From Bacteroidales bacterium (lineage in GTDB: Bacteria > Bacteroidota > Bacteroidia > Bacteroidales > FEN-979): DNA of 58,906 bases. Below the pieces are notes generated by a model. It had not been told where the DNA came from. It worked only from the letters and a program-made list of their open reading frames with translations, and did not search any database. How positions within the stretch are numbered: the first letter of the stretch is position 1; each line of letters starts with the position of its first letter. Location: positions 1 to 58,906 of the forward strand of contig JACZJJ010000024.1 in NCBI GenBank assembly GCA_014860625.1, given 5' to 3'. The position numbers and the translations under genes were made by a program. Below, piece by piece: positions 42,394 to 49,844 of this stretch.

Positions 42394-43152
42394 ATGAAAA
42401 CAGGGATTCTAATTTTTGTGATGACACTGGCATCCGTTCTGTCATCCGCTCAGTCAGACACCACAACTGCCGTTCACAAAAAGAGCAGAAATGTCCTCCT
42501 CGATGTTCATGCGGGATATTCCATGGCTTTTGGCAAATACAGCATGACCGACAGGGAAAACAAGCAGGAGGGCTATGCTGCCGACGGTTTTTTTGTCCAG
42601 GTATCCGGATCCTGGCTGGGTAGAAGCGGACTCGGATTGGGGATTGGATACTGCTATCAGAACAACTGGCTTCAGTCGGGTGTTGCTGATGACACGCTTG
42701 TGGGGCATTATAAGGAGCTGGGTTCAAAACACTGGAGCAATCATTACTTTCTTGCGGGCCCGGTATTTATCCGGAGTTACGGGAAGTGGCTTGTCACACT
42801 GAAAGCCCAGGCCGGGGCAGTTCTTGCCTTTTCGCCGGTTTTCAGGATTTGGATGCCTTCAACGGATACACTCAATCCGAATAACACATCCCTGAGCGAC
42901 GGACCCGGAGCGGGCATTGCATTCCAGGGATTAGCCGGGATCGGATATAAGGTTACAGATAATTTAACCATCAATCTTGCGTTCTCCTATTTGGGCGGAA
43001 ATCCTAACAGGACAAAATCCTACAGTCAGTATGTATACGAGACTGACCCCGATACCGGAGATAAAAACCTGGTATTTTTGCAGGGAGAGATTCAACGGAA
43101 AAAGAAGATATCGACCTTCCATGTGGGTTTGGGCATTGTGTTCAAGTTATAA
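42394..43152 (+). CDS. Outer-membrane beta-barrel candidate
   Basis: 252 residues. Signal peptide (1-20, ending SSAQ), then alternating glycine/aromatic strands (LDVHAGYSMAFGKYSM, GLGLGIGYCYQNNW, ITINLAFSYLGGNPNRT-type) ending in a hydrophobic terminal strand GLGIVFKL. Looks like an 8-12-strand barrel. Family not recognised. 15 bp upstream of a second barrel candidate, so probably co-transcribed. Confidence 0.65.
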   Translation: MKTGILIFVMTLASVLSSAQSDTTTAVHKKSRNVLLDVHAGYSMAFGKYSMTDRENKQEGYAADGFFVQVSGSWLGRSGLGLGIGYCYQNNWLQSGVADDTLVGHYKELGSKHWSNHYFLAGPVFIRSYGKWLVTLKAQAGAVLAFSPVFRIWMPSTDTLNPNNTSLSDGPGAGIAFQGLAGIGYKVTDNLTINLAFSYLGGNPNRTKSYSQYVYETDPDTGDKNLVFLQGEIQRKKKISTFHVGLGIVFKL

Positions 43153-43167
43153 CATCATTTTCATCTC

Positions 43168-43926
43168 ATGATCAAACGCTTACTGTTTTTTCTCATGATC
43201 TGTATGGTGGCATCTTATGCCAACGGTCAGGTCAGCATCAAAGACTCGTCGATCGCTATCCCGATGGTGTATGCGACATACAGTTACCAGTTCCCGGCAG
43301 GGGACCTGGCTGTTCGGTTTGGTTCCAACTCGAGCATCGGAGGTGGATTTTTGGTCAAAACGAAATCCAACTGGCTGATAGGCGTTGAGGGAAACTTCCA
43401 GTTTGGAAGTACGGTGAAGAACCAGGACAGCCTGCTGACGACCATATCCACCCCTGAAGGATACATCATTGACGCAAACGGAAGGATCGCTGACGTAATC
43501 CTCTACATGCGGGGGTTTAGTTTTTTAGCCTCCTTCGGAAAACTTTTTGCCTGGGTTGGCCCCAACCCTAACAGTGGATTTACGCTGATGGGGGGTGTTG
43601 GATACCTTCAGAACAAGATGCGTATCCTGAATCCAGATAACACTGCTCCCCAGCTTCAGGGAGATTACAAGAAGGGATACGACAGGCAGAACGGGGGAGT
43701 TGCACTTACGGCCTCTGTCGGGTACCTCTTCATGAGTACCAGCCGGTTATTGAATTTCAGCCTTGGATTCGAATTTATCCAGGCCTGGACAAAGAGCAAT
43801 CGGGCGGTGGATTTCAATACAGGGCAACCCGATCCGGCAAAACTCTCCAGCCAGTATTACGGCATCAAGGCTACATGGAATATTCCGCTCTACCGGAGAA
43901 GCCCGAAAGAGTATTACCTCTACTAG
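43168..43926 (+). CDS. Outer-membrane beta-barrel candidate
   Basis: 252 residues. Signal peptide (1-20, ending YANGQ), then repeated Gly/aromatic strands (IGGGFLVKTKSNWLIGVEG, GFTLMGGVGYLQNKM, VALTASVGYLFMSTS) and the C-terminal KSPKEYYLY-like tail with aromatic end. Resembles proteins often found beside waaA in Bacteroidota, with no assigned function. Follows the previous barrel gene by 15 bp and precedes waaA by 79 bp of repeat DNA. Confidence 0.65.
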   Translation: MIKRLLFFLMICMVASYANGQVSIKDSSIAIPMVYATYSYQFPAGDLAVRFGSNSSIGGGFLVKTKSNWLIGVEGNFQFGSTVKNQDSLLTTISTPEGYIIDANGRIADVILYMRGFSFLASFGKLFAWVGPNPNSGFTLMGGVGYLQNKMRILNPDNTAPQLQGDYKKGYDRQNGGVALTASVGYLFMSTSRLLNFSLGFEFIQAWTKSNRAVDFNTGQPDPAKLSSQYYGIKATWNIPLYRRSPKEYYLY

Positions 43927-44004
43927 ATTTTCGATTTTCGATTAAATTTCCGTATTTCGTATTTCAATTTATTTACTGCCAACTGCCCACTGCGAACTGC
44001 CAAC
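43927..44004. repeat. Composite tandem tract in the waaA leader
   Basis: TTTTCGA copies, CGTATTT copies, then CTGCCAA/CTGCCCA heptamers reaching to the base before the waaA ATG. The last word is the reverse complement of the TTGGCAG unit found inside waaA itself. Confidence 0.85.
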
Positions 44005-44005
44005 T

Positions 44006-45361
44006 ATGAGTACACTCTACACGTTAAGCATTCTTCTCTACGGACTGGGAATCCGGATTGCAGCCCTGTTCAATCCCAAAGCCGGAAAGTGGGTACAGGG
44101 AAGAAAGGGGCTCTTCCGAAAGCTGGACAACTGCCTGAAAAATAAAGAGGGCGACTGGAAAGGGAATGTATGGTTCCATTGCGCTTCGCTGGGCGAGTTT
44201 GAGCAGGGACGCCCGGTGATTGAAGGGTTTCGCGCACTCTATCCCGAATACAGGATCATCCTCACCTTTTTTTCTCCCAGCGGATACGAAGTGAGGAGCG
44301 GGTATGAAGGTGCTGAAGGGATCTTCTACATGCCTCTTGATACCCCCCTGAACGCAAGAAAGTGGATCCGTCGCCTGAACCCCAAGCTGGTATTTTTTGT
44401 CAAATATGAGTATTGGTTCAATTTTCTGAAAGCACTCAACCAGAAGCGGGTACCGGTATTTATCATTTCTGCGAGGTTCCACGAAAACCAGCCGTTTTTT
44501 AAGAGCTACGGCAGCTGGTTTAAAAAACAACTCAACCACATATCCTGGTTCTTCCTTCAGGGCGAAGAGACGCAAAAACTGGCTGAAGTGCTGGGGATCA
44601 AGAATTTTACAATGACCGGCGACACCCGTTTCGACCGGGTATGGAGCATCCGGGAACAACGCAGGACATTTCCCCTGATTGAGCAGTTCACCAGAGATGC
44701 AAAACTGTTCCTGGGAGGGAGCACCTGGGGGCCGGATGAAGCACTTATACTGGATTTGTTCAGGCAGAATCTCCCCGATTTAAAGTTCATCATCGCTCCT
44801 CATGAGGTGCATCCTTCACGAATCGAAGCACTCGTGAACAGTTGGCAGTTGGCAGTTGGCAGTTTGCAGTTTGCACAGGGCACAGAGCACAGAATTGAGG
44901 ATCACGGATCACGGATCACGGATCGCGGATCAGCCGTTGTCAGGTATTCGCAGCTTACCACCGAAAACGCAGCTTCGGCCCGGGTCATAATCGTTGATTC
45001 CATCGGCATCCTCGCTCACCTTTACCAGTATGCCTCTTTCTCATACATTGGAGGGGGGTTTGGTGTGGGCATCCACAATATTCTGGAAGCCGCAGCTTTC
45101 GGACACCCTGTGTTATTTGGCCCAAATTTCCGGAAATTCACCGAAGCCAGAGATCTCATCCGATTGGGTGGCGCTTTCCCGGTTGGCAATGCGAAGGAGT
45201 TGTCATCAGTAATGAAAGATCTGTTAACGAGTGATGAAGAGTACCGGAGGATCTCCAGCATCTGCATGAATTATGTCGAAAGCAACTGTGGAGCTACTCG
45301 CCGTATCCTCCAGGGAATTCAAACTCTGGGCTTCATCGCCGTTCCAAAACAGAATTCCTGA
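44006..45361 (+). CDS. waaA: 3-deoxy-D-manno-octulosonic acid (Kdo) transferase
   Basis: 451 residues, GT30 family of GT-B fold. N-terminal domain: HCASLGEFEQGRPVIE (about 54-69, with the catalytic Glu region), FFSPSGYEV, FVKYEYWFNF, then GDTRFDRV. C-terminal domain: SYIGGGFGVGIHNILEAAAF (about 346-365) and GPNFRKFTEA. Transfers Kdo to lipid A precursors at the inner membrane. A tandem-repeat insert encodes about residues 279-309 ([18 protein letters not shown]...), between the two domains, in frame. Without it the protein has ordinary family length. Confidence 0.95.
   Translation: MSTLYTLSILLYGLGIRIAALFNPKAGKWVQGRKGLFRKLDNCLKNKEGDWKGNVWFHCASLGEFEQGRPVIEGFRALYPEYRIILTFFSPSGYEVRSGYEGAEGIFYMPLDTPLNARKWIRRLNPKLVFFVKYEYWFNFLKALNQKRVPVFIISARFHENQPFFKSYGSWFKKQLNHISWFFLQGEETQKLAEVLGIKNFTMTGDTRFDRVWSIREQRRTFPLIEQFTRDAKLFLGGSTWGPDEALILDLFRQNLPDLKFIIAPHEVHPSRIEALVNSWQLAVGSLQFAQGTEHRIEDHGSRITDRGSAVVRYSQLTTENAASARVIIVDSIGILAHLYQYASFSYIGGGFGVGIHNILEAAAFGHPVLFGPNFRKFTEARDLIRLGGAFPVGNAKELSSVMKDLLTSDEEYRRISSICMNYVESNCGATRRILQGIQTLGFIAVPKQNS
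44838..44932. repeat. Composite tandem tract inside waaA
   Basis: TTGGCAG/TTTGCAG heptamers (44841-44873), GGGCACAGAGCACAGA (44878-44893), then four GGATCAC/GGATCGC heptamers (about 44899-44930). All in the waaA frame with no stop. The word order matches the GT2 tract at 52592. Confidence 0.9.
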
Positions 45362-45425
45362 TCCCCCTGGCATCCGAATTTTCCTGAAAAAATCAATCGC
45401 TGCTTTCCACATGAACATTTTTCTC

Positions 45426-45433
45426 TATATTTG
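45426..45433 (+). promoter_or_regulatory. Candidate promoter -7 element of the DUF4136-like gene
   Basis: TATATTTG, 38 bp upstream of the ATG at 45472; a CTTT at 45403-45406 sits at the expected -33 distance but is not a full match. Confidence 0.5.
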
Positions 45434-45471
45434 TTTTAAATAAAAATTAGGTATCATCAAACGCACACACT

Positions 45472-46116
45472 ATGAAAAAAAGTTTCTTTCTATCCCTGGG
45501 TATAACTGCCGTAGCGATGGCATTTATTCTGTCAGGATGTTCCCCTGTAACACTCACCTCATGGAAAAACCCGAAAGTCAACGAACAAATCGGCAAAGTG
45601 GTTGTATGGGGCATGTTCAATAAGCTTGAATATGAAAAACCTTTCGAGGATGCCATGGTTTCCTATTTGAATTACAAGGGGATGAAGGCCATTTCGGCAC
45701 TTACCTTTCTGAACCCTACGGTCAAATACGAATACAAGGACCTTGAGCGGATGATCGACAGCATTGGTGCCGATGGCATTCTGATCTTTTCTTACAAAGG
45801 AACGGATAAGGAAAAGGATTACGTGCCAGTCTCCACCTCCATCTACCCCGATTACTATTACAACTACTATGGCTATTACAACTGGTACTATCCATACTAT
45901 AGTCCGGGTTACAGCGTAGTTACAAGCGGAGGATACTGGACAACCACAACCATCGTAAACCTGACCGCCAACCTCTATGGCAATTCAAAGGATGAACTTA
46001 TCTGGACTGCCCAGGTTAGCGTTACCGATCCCGATTACATCGACACGGCAGCTACCGAAGTGGCCAAACAGGTGTATCAGGATTGGGCGAAAAACGGCAT
46101 CCTGAAATTTAAGTAA
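45472..46116 (+). CDS. DUF4136-like lipoprotein
   Basis: 214 residues. Signal with lipobox ILSGC (Cys about 23), then SPVTLTSWKNPKV. The middle has a tyrosine-rich stretch (YPDYYYNYYGYYNWYYPYY, about 123-141), and the C-terminus ends DWAKNGILKFK. The SWxxP opening, IGADGILIFSYKG and the TANLYG...LIWTAQVSVTDP pattern resemble DUF4136-type lipoproteins. Function unknown; envelope location. Its end overlaps the convergent mqnC end by 8 bp. Confidence 0.75.
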   Translation: MKKSFFLSLGITAVAMAFILSGCSPVTLTSWKNPKVNEQIGKVVVWGMFNKLEYEKPFEDAMVSYLNYKGMKAISALTFLNPTVKYEYKDLERMIDSIGADGILIFSYKGTDKEKDYVPVSTSIYPDYYYNYYGYYNWYYPYYSPGYSVVTSGGYWTTTTIVNLTANLYGNSKDELIWTAQVSVTDPDYIDTAATEVAKQVYQDWAKNGILKFK

Positions 46117-47191
46117 AATCCTGATCCCGCTGCCTCGGCTCAAAACCGGCATCGCGGATAGCCTGCCGGATGCCGGCAGCATCAAACGTATGTGAGGCTC
46201 CTGCTACGGAGACGACGTTCTCTTCGATCATGATGCTTCCGAAATCATTGGCACCGGCATGAAGAGCCAGTTGAGCTGTTTCTTTGCCAACGGTAAGCCA
46301 TGAAGCCTGGATATAGGGAATATTGGGGAGCATGATGCGGCTGATGGCAATCATGCGGATATACTCTTCCGGCGTGACCTTGTTGGTGACGCCGGTTTTT
46401 TTTCTCAGCACGGTATTCTCATCCTGGAAAGGCCACGGGACGAAATTCAGAAACCCTTTATGGCCGGCAGGTCGTTCCGCCTGGAGGGTGCGCAGTGCGA
46501 TCAGGTGTTCCAGCCGTTCTGCGACGGTCTCAATATGCCCGAACATCATGGTGGCAGATGTCGTGAGGTTGAGTTGGTGGGCTGCCCGCATCACATCCAG
46601 CCACTCGGAAGCAGAGCATTTGACTGGGGAAAGCTCCCTGCGTACCCGGTCAACGAGGATCTCGGCACCGGCACCGGGCAGGCTGCTTAATCCGGCATCC
46701 ACAAGTTGCTGCAACACCTCCTTGTATGAGACTCCTTCCATCTTCGCCAGATGAACAATCTCGGGAGGGCCCAATGCATGAAGTCGCAGTGTGGGATAAT
46801 GACGTTTCAGGTCGCGGAACAGCTGCCGGTAGAATTCCAGTCCCAGTTTGGGATGCATCCCTCCCTGGAGCAGCAACTGATTGCCTCCCAGTTTCTGCAT
46901 CTCATCGATCTTCCGGATGTAGTCGTGAAGCGTGGTAATATAAGCGTCCTCACTTTTGGCTGTGCGGTAGAAATTACAGAATTTGCATCCCGAAAGGCAG
47001 ATGTTGGTAATGTTGACATTCCGGTCGATGATCCATGTCACCACCTTATCGGGATGTCGCTTCTGTTTCAGGGTATGGCCAAGTGTCATAAGGGTTGGAA
47101 GAGGAGTTTCGGAAAAAAGCAGAACGCCTTCACGGGTATCCGGAAACTCACCTGCAAGAACCTTGTCAATGATCTGATTCAGACTCAACAT
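46109..47191 (-). CDS. mqnC: Cyclic dehypoxanthinyl futalosine synthase
   Basis: 360 residues from the ATG at 47191; the frame is open 14 codons upstream. Radical-SAM cluster motif C-x3-C-x2-C in CLSGCKFCNF (about 59-68), then GGNQLLLQGGMHP, PGAGAEIL and MMFGHIE. The C-terminal GANDFGSIMIEENVVSVAG and FVPWPFQDENT are typical of MqnC and separate it from MqnE and CofH. It cyclises dehypoxanthine futalosine in the futalosine route to menaquinone. Other mqn genes are not in the window. Many Bacteroidota use the Men pathway instead. Confidence 0.9.
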   Translation of the reverse strand: MLSLNQIIDKVLAGEFPDTREGVLLFSETPLPTLMTLGHTLKQKRHPDKVVTWIIDRNVNITNICLSGCKFCNFYRTAKSEDAYITTLHDYIRKIDEMQKLGGNQLLLQGGMHPKLGLEFYRQLFRDLKRHYPTLRLHALGPPEIVHLAKMEGVSYKEVLQQLVDAGLSSLPGAGAEILVDRVRRELSPVKCSASEWLDVMRAAHQLNLTTSATMMFGHIETVAERLEHLIALRTLQAERPAGHKGFLNFVPWPFQDENTVLRKKTGVTNKVTPEEYIRMIAISRIMLPNIPYIQASWLTVGKETAQLALHAGANDFGSIMIEENVVSVAGASHTFDAAGIRQAIRDAGFEPRQRDQDFT

Positions 47192-47208
47192 TCGCCCTGT
47201 TTTTTTTC

Positions 47209-47216
47209 TAACTTTG
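47209..47216 (+). promoter_or_regulatory. Candidate promoter -7 element of the leucyl aminopeptidase gene
   Basis: TAACTTTG, 31 bp upstream of the ATG at 47248, in the short divergent gap with mqnC. Confidence 0.5.
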
Positions 47217-47247
47217 CAATCTTCAGCGCTCAAAATTAAGAAAAAAG

Positions 47248-48681
47248 ATGCACCCTAAAATCATTGACCAAACAGGGCTTTCACGGGGGGATAACCTTCT
47301 CCTGCTAACCGATTCGCCCAAAGCAATCCCAAACGGCCTCTTTTCTGCCCCGGAAATAGCCTTCATTACCGAACAATTTAAACGAAAAGTGGAGATGATC
47401 CCCTTTAACCGGCTTGATCACTGGGTGCTGATCCAATTTATCCCCGTTGCGAAAGACAGGGAGCAGCGCCTCGAGAAATGCCGCCTGGCAGGAGATAAGA
47501 TCCAGCTCTTTCTGAATGAACACAAGGTTAAGCGGGCAACACTTTTTGATATTAACACCCTGGAAGAAGAGGCCACGGCACTCCTGGAAGGAATGGCATT
47601 GGGGAGCTACCAGTTTTTCAAGTACAAGACCGACAAAGAGGGTGAGAATACCCTTCTGGAGATCGGCATCTTCAGTGGAAAAATTGGGAAACAAGAGGTT
47701 ACAGACCTTAACGCCATGCTTAACGGAGTTGAACTGACACGAAACCTTGTCAATGAACCCAACTCCTATCTTACGGCAACAACCTTTGCCAGAGAGATCG
47801 AAACGGCTTTAGAGAAAACGGTTATCACTGTTGAGATTCTGAGCAAGAAGAAGATTGAGGCATTGCAGATGGGCGGACTTTTAGGCGTCAATAAAGGAAG
47901 CCATGAACCCCCTCTTTTTATCATCCTGGAATACAAGGGCCGAAAAGCGAAAAACAAGAAACCCATTGTACTTGTCGGGAAAGGAATCGTTTACGATACC
48001 GGTGGGATGAACCTGAAAACCGAGTCGCACATGGAGAACATGAAGACCGACATGGCTGGGGGAGCAGCTGTGGCCGGAACCCTGCTCGCCGTTGCCAGGG
48101 CAAAACTTCCTGTGCATCTGATAGGCCTGATCCCGGCAACAGATAACCGTCCCGGCCCCCAGGCCATTGTTTCGGGAGATGTCCTCAAAATGCACAACGG
48201 AATGACGGTGGAGGTGATCAATACCGATGCCGAAGGCCGGCTGATCCTGGCCGATGCACTCAGCTATGCCACCCGATACAAACCCGAGCTCACCATCGAT
48301 CTGGCCACTCTCACCGGGTCGGCCGTTCGGGCCATCGGTAAACGGGCGATTGCCGGGATGCAGTCGGATGCAAGAAAAGAATTTGAAGAGCTGAGATCAT
48401 GCGGTTCCAACGTTTATGAGCGGATTGTTGAACTGCCATTATGGGACGACTATGGCGAAGAAATCAAGTCGCAACTGGCCGATCTGAAAAACCTGGGAGG
48501 TCCCGAAGCAGGTGCCATTACTGCCGGGAAATTCCTGCAGAAGTTCACCAGCTATCCTTACATTCACCTCGATATTGCCGGCCCCTCGTTCCTCGAAAAA
48601 CGCGACTCATACCGCGGCCAGGGAGCTACCGGTGTCGGTGTGAGGCTGCTGCTGGAGTATCTCAAACAGAAAACTAACTAG
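47248..48681 (+). CDS. M17-family leucyl aminopeptidase
   Basis: 477 residues. The N-terminal alpha/beta domain is followed by the catalytic domain (about 170-475) with the metal and substrate motifs VGKGIVYDTGGMNLK (about 242-256), NTDAEGRLILADAL (the M17 signature, about 328-341) and the bicarbonate-site Arg there. Hexameric dinuclear Zn/Mn aminopeptidase of the cytoplasm. Divergent from mqnC. Followed by a repeat tract and pdxA on the same strand. Confidence 0.95.
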   Translation: MHPKIIDQTGLSRGDNLLLLTDSPKAIPNGLFSAPEIAFITEQFKRKVEMIPFNRLDHWVLIQFIPVAKDREQRLEKCRLAGDKIQLFLNEHKVKRATLFDINTLEEEATALLEGMALGSYQFFKYKTDKEGENTLLEIGIFSGKIGKQEVTDLNAMLNGVELTRNLVNEPNSYLTATTFAREIETALEKTVITVEILSKKKIEALQMGGLLGVNKGSHEPPLFIILEYKGRKAKNKKPIVLVGKGIVYDTGGMNLKTESHMENMKTDMAGGAAVAGTLLAVARAKLPVHLIGLIPATDNRPGPQAIVSGDVLKMHNGMTVEVINTDAEGRLILADALSYATRYKPELTIDLATLTGSAVRAIGKRAIAGMQSDARKEFEELRSCGSNVYERIVELPLWDDYGEEIKSQLADLKNLGGPEAGAITAGKFLQKFTSYPYIHLDIAGPSFLEKRDSYRGQGATGVGVRLLLEYLKQKTN

Positions 48682-48696
48682 TTAAGGTCATATCCG

Positions 48697-48760
48697 CTCA
48701 TCAGCACATCAGCAAAAAAACAAATCAGCAAATCAGCACATCAGCACATCAGCACATCAG
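48697..48760. repeat. CAGCACAT octamer tract in the pdxA leader
   Basis: Six or so copies of CAGCACAT / CAGCAAAT with A-rich interruptions, ending 4 bp before the pdxA ATG. It is the entire gap after the aminopeptidase gene, so the pdxA ribosome-binding region is repeat sequence. Confidence 0.9.
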
Positions 48761-48764
48761 AATT

Positions 48765-49844
48765 ATGGATCAACCCACAGATAAAGAAAACCGCATCCGG
48801 CTCGGCATCTCACACGGAGATATCAACGGCATCAGCTATGAAGTGATCATCAAAACCCTGCAGGATCAGCGCCTGTTTGAAAACTATACGGTCATCCTTT
48901 ACGGCTCCTCCAAAGTGGCATCCTACTACCGGAAGCTGATGGATGCCAACGAGGTGAATTTTAACATCATCAAAAAAGCAGAACAGGCTCATCCGCGGAG
49001 GCCAAATATCATCAACGTCATCGAGGAGGAGGTACGGATCGATATCGGAAATGCCACACCCATTGCCGGAGAGCTGGCTTACAAAGCACTTGAGATGGCG
49101 ATGAACGACATCCTTCACGGTCATCTCGACGTGTTGGTTACGGCACCCATCAGCAAGAAAAATATTCAGTCTGAGAACTTCAGGTTCCCAGGGCATACCG
49201 AATACCTGACCGACCGCTGCAAGGTAAATGATTCGCTGATGCTTATGGTGAACCGCGATTTCCGTATCGGCGTTGTCACCGGACACCTGCCAATGAGAAA
49301 CGTACCGGATGCACTGACTCCTGAACTTATTCTTCGGAAGATCAACATCCTGAACGAATCCCTGATGCAGGATTTTGGGATCATTAAGCCGAAAATCGCC
49401 ATTCTGGCCCTCAACCCGCATGCCGGCGACGACGGACTGATTGGTGACGAGGATCAGAAAATCATCACGCCGGCGATTGACCAGGCGTTTGACAGCGGTA
49501 TCCTGGCCTTCGGGCCCTATCCGGCCGACGGATTGTTCGGCACTTCCAACTTTACGGAATTTGACGGGATCCTGGCCATGTACCACGATCAGGGGATGAT
49601 TCCGTTCAAACTGCTCTCCTTCGACGAGGGGGTGAATTTCACAGCCGGACTGCCCATCGTAAGAACCTCTCCGGCACATGGAACCGCTTTTGATATTGCA
49701 GGAAAGAATGAAGCCAATCCCCAGGCATTCAGAAATGCCCTCTTCCAGGGATGCGACATATTTACAAACCGGACGCTTTACAAGGAATTGACGAGCAATC
49801 CGCTGAAAACCCCGAAACAGGCAAAAGAGAACAGCAACGAATGA
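48765..49844 (+). CDS. pdxA: 4-hydroxythreonine-4-phosphate dehydrogenase
   Basis: 359 residues. HGDINGISYEVIIKTL (about 15-30), VTAPISKKNIQ, the metal-binding FPGHTEYL (about 140-147) and MYHDQGMIPFKLL (about 269-281), and VRTSPAHGTAFDIAG are diagnostic. NAD-dependent step of pyridoxal 5'-phosphate synthesis by the DXP-dependent route. The stop overlaps the ATG of murF-alr (ATGA, 49841-49844), implying translational coupling. PLP is the cofactor of the alanine racemase half of that next protein, a functional link. Confidence 0.96.
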   Translation: MDQPTDKENRIRLGISHGDINGISYEVIIKTLQDQRLFENYTVILYGSSKVASYYRKLMDANEVNFNIIKKAEQAHPRRPNIINVIEEEVRIDIGNATPIAGELAYKALEMAMNDILHGHLDVLVTAPISKKNIQSENFRFPGHTEYLTDRCKVNDSLMLMVNRDFRIGVVTGHLPMRNVPDALTPELILRKINILNESLMQDFGIIKPKIAILALNPHAGDDGLIGDEDQKIITPAIDQAFDSGILAFGPYPADGLFGTSNFTEFDGILAMYHDQGMIPFKLLSFDEGVNFTAGLPIVRTSPAHGTAFDIAGKNEANPQAFRNALFQGCDIFTNRTLYKELTSNPLKTPKQAKENSNE

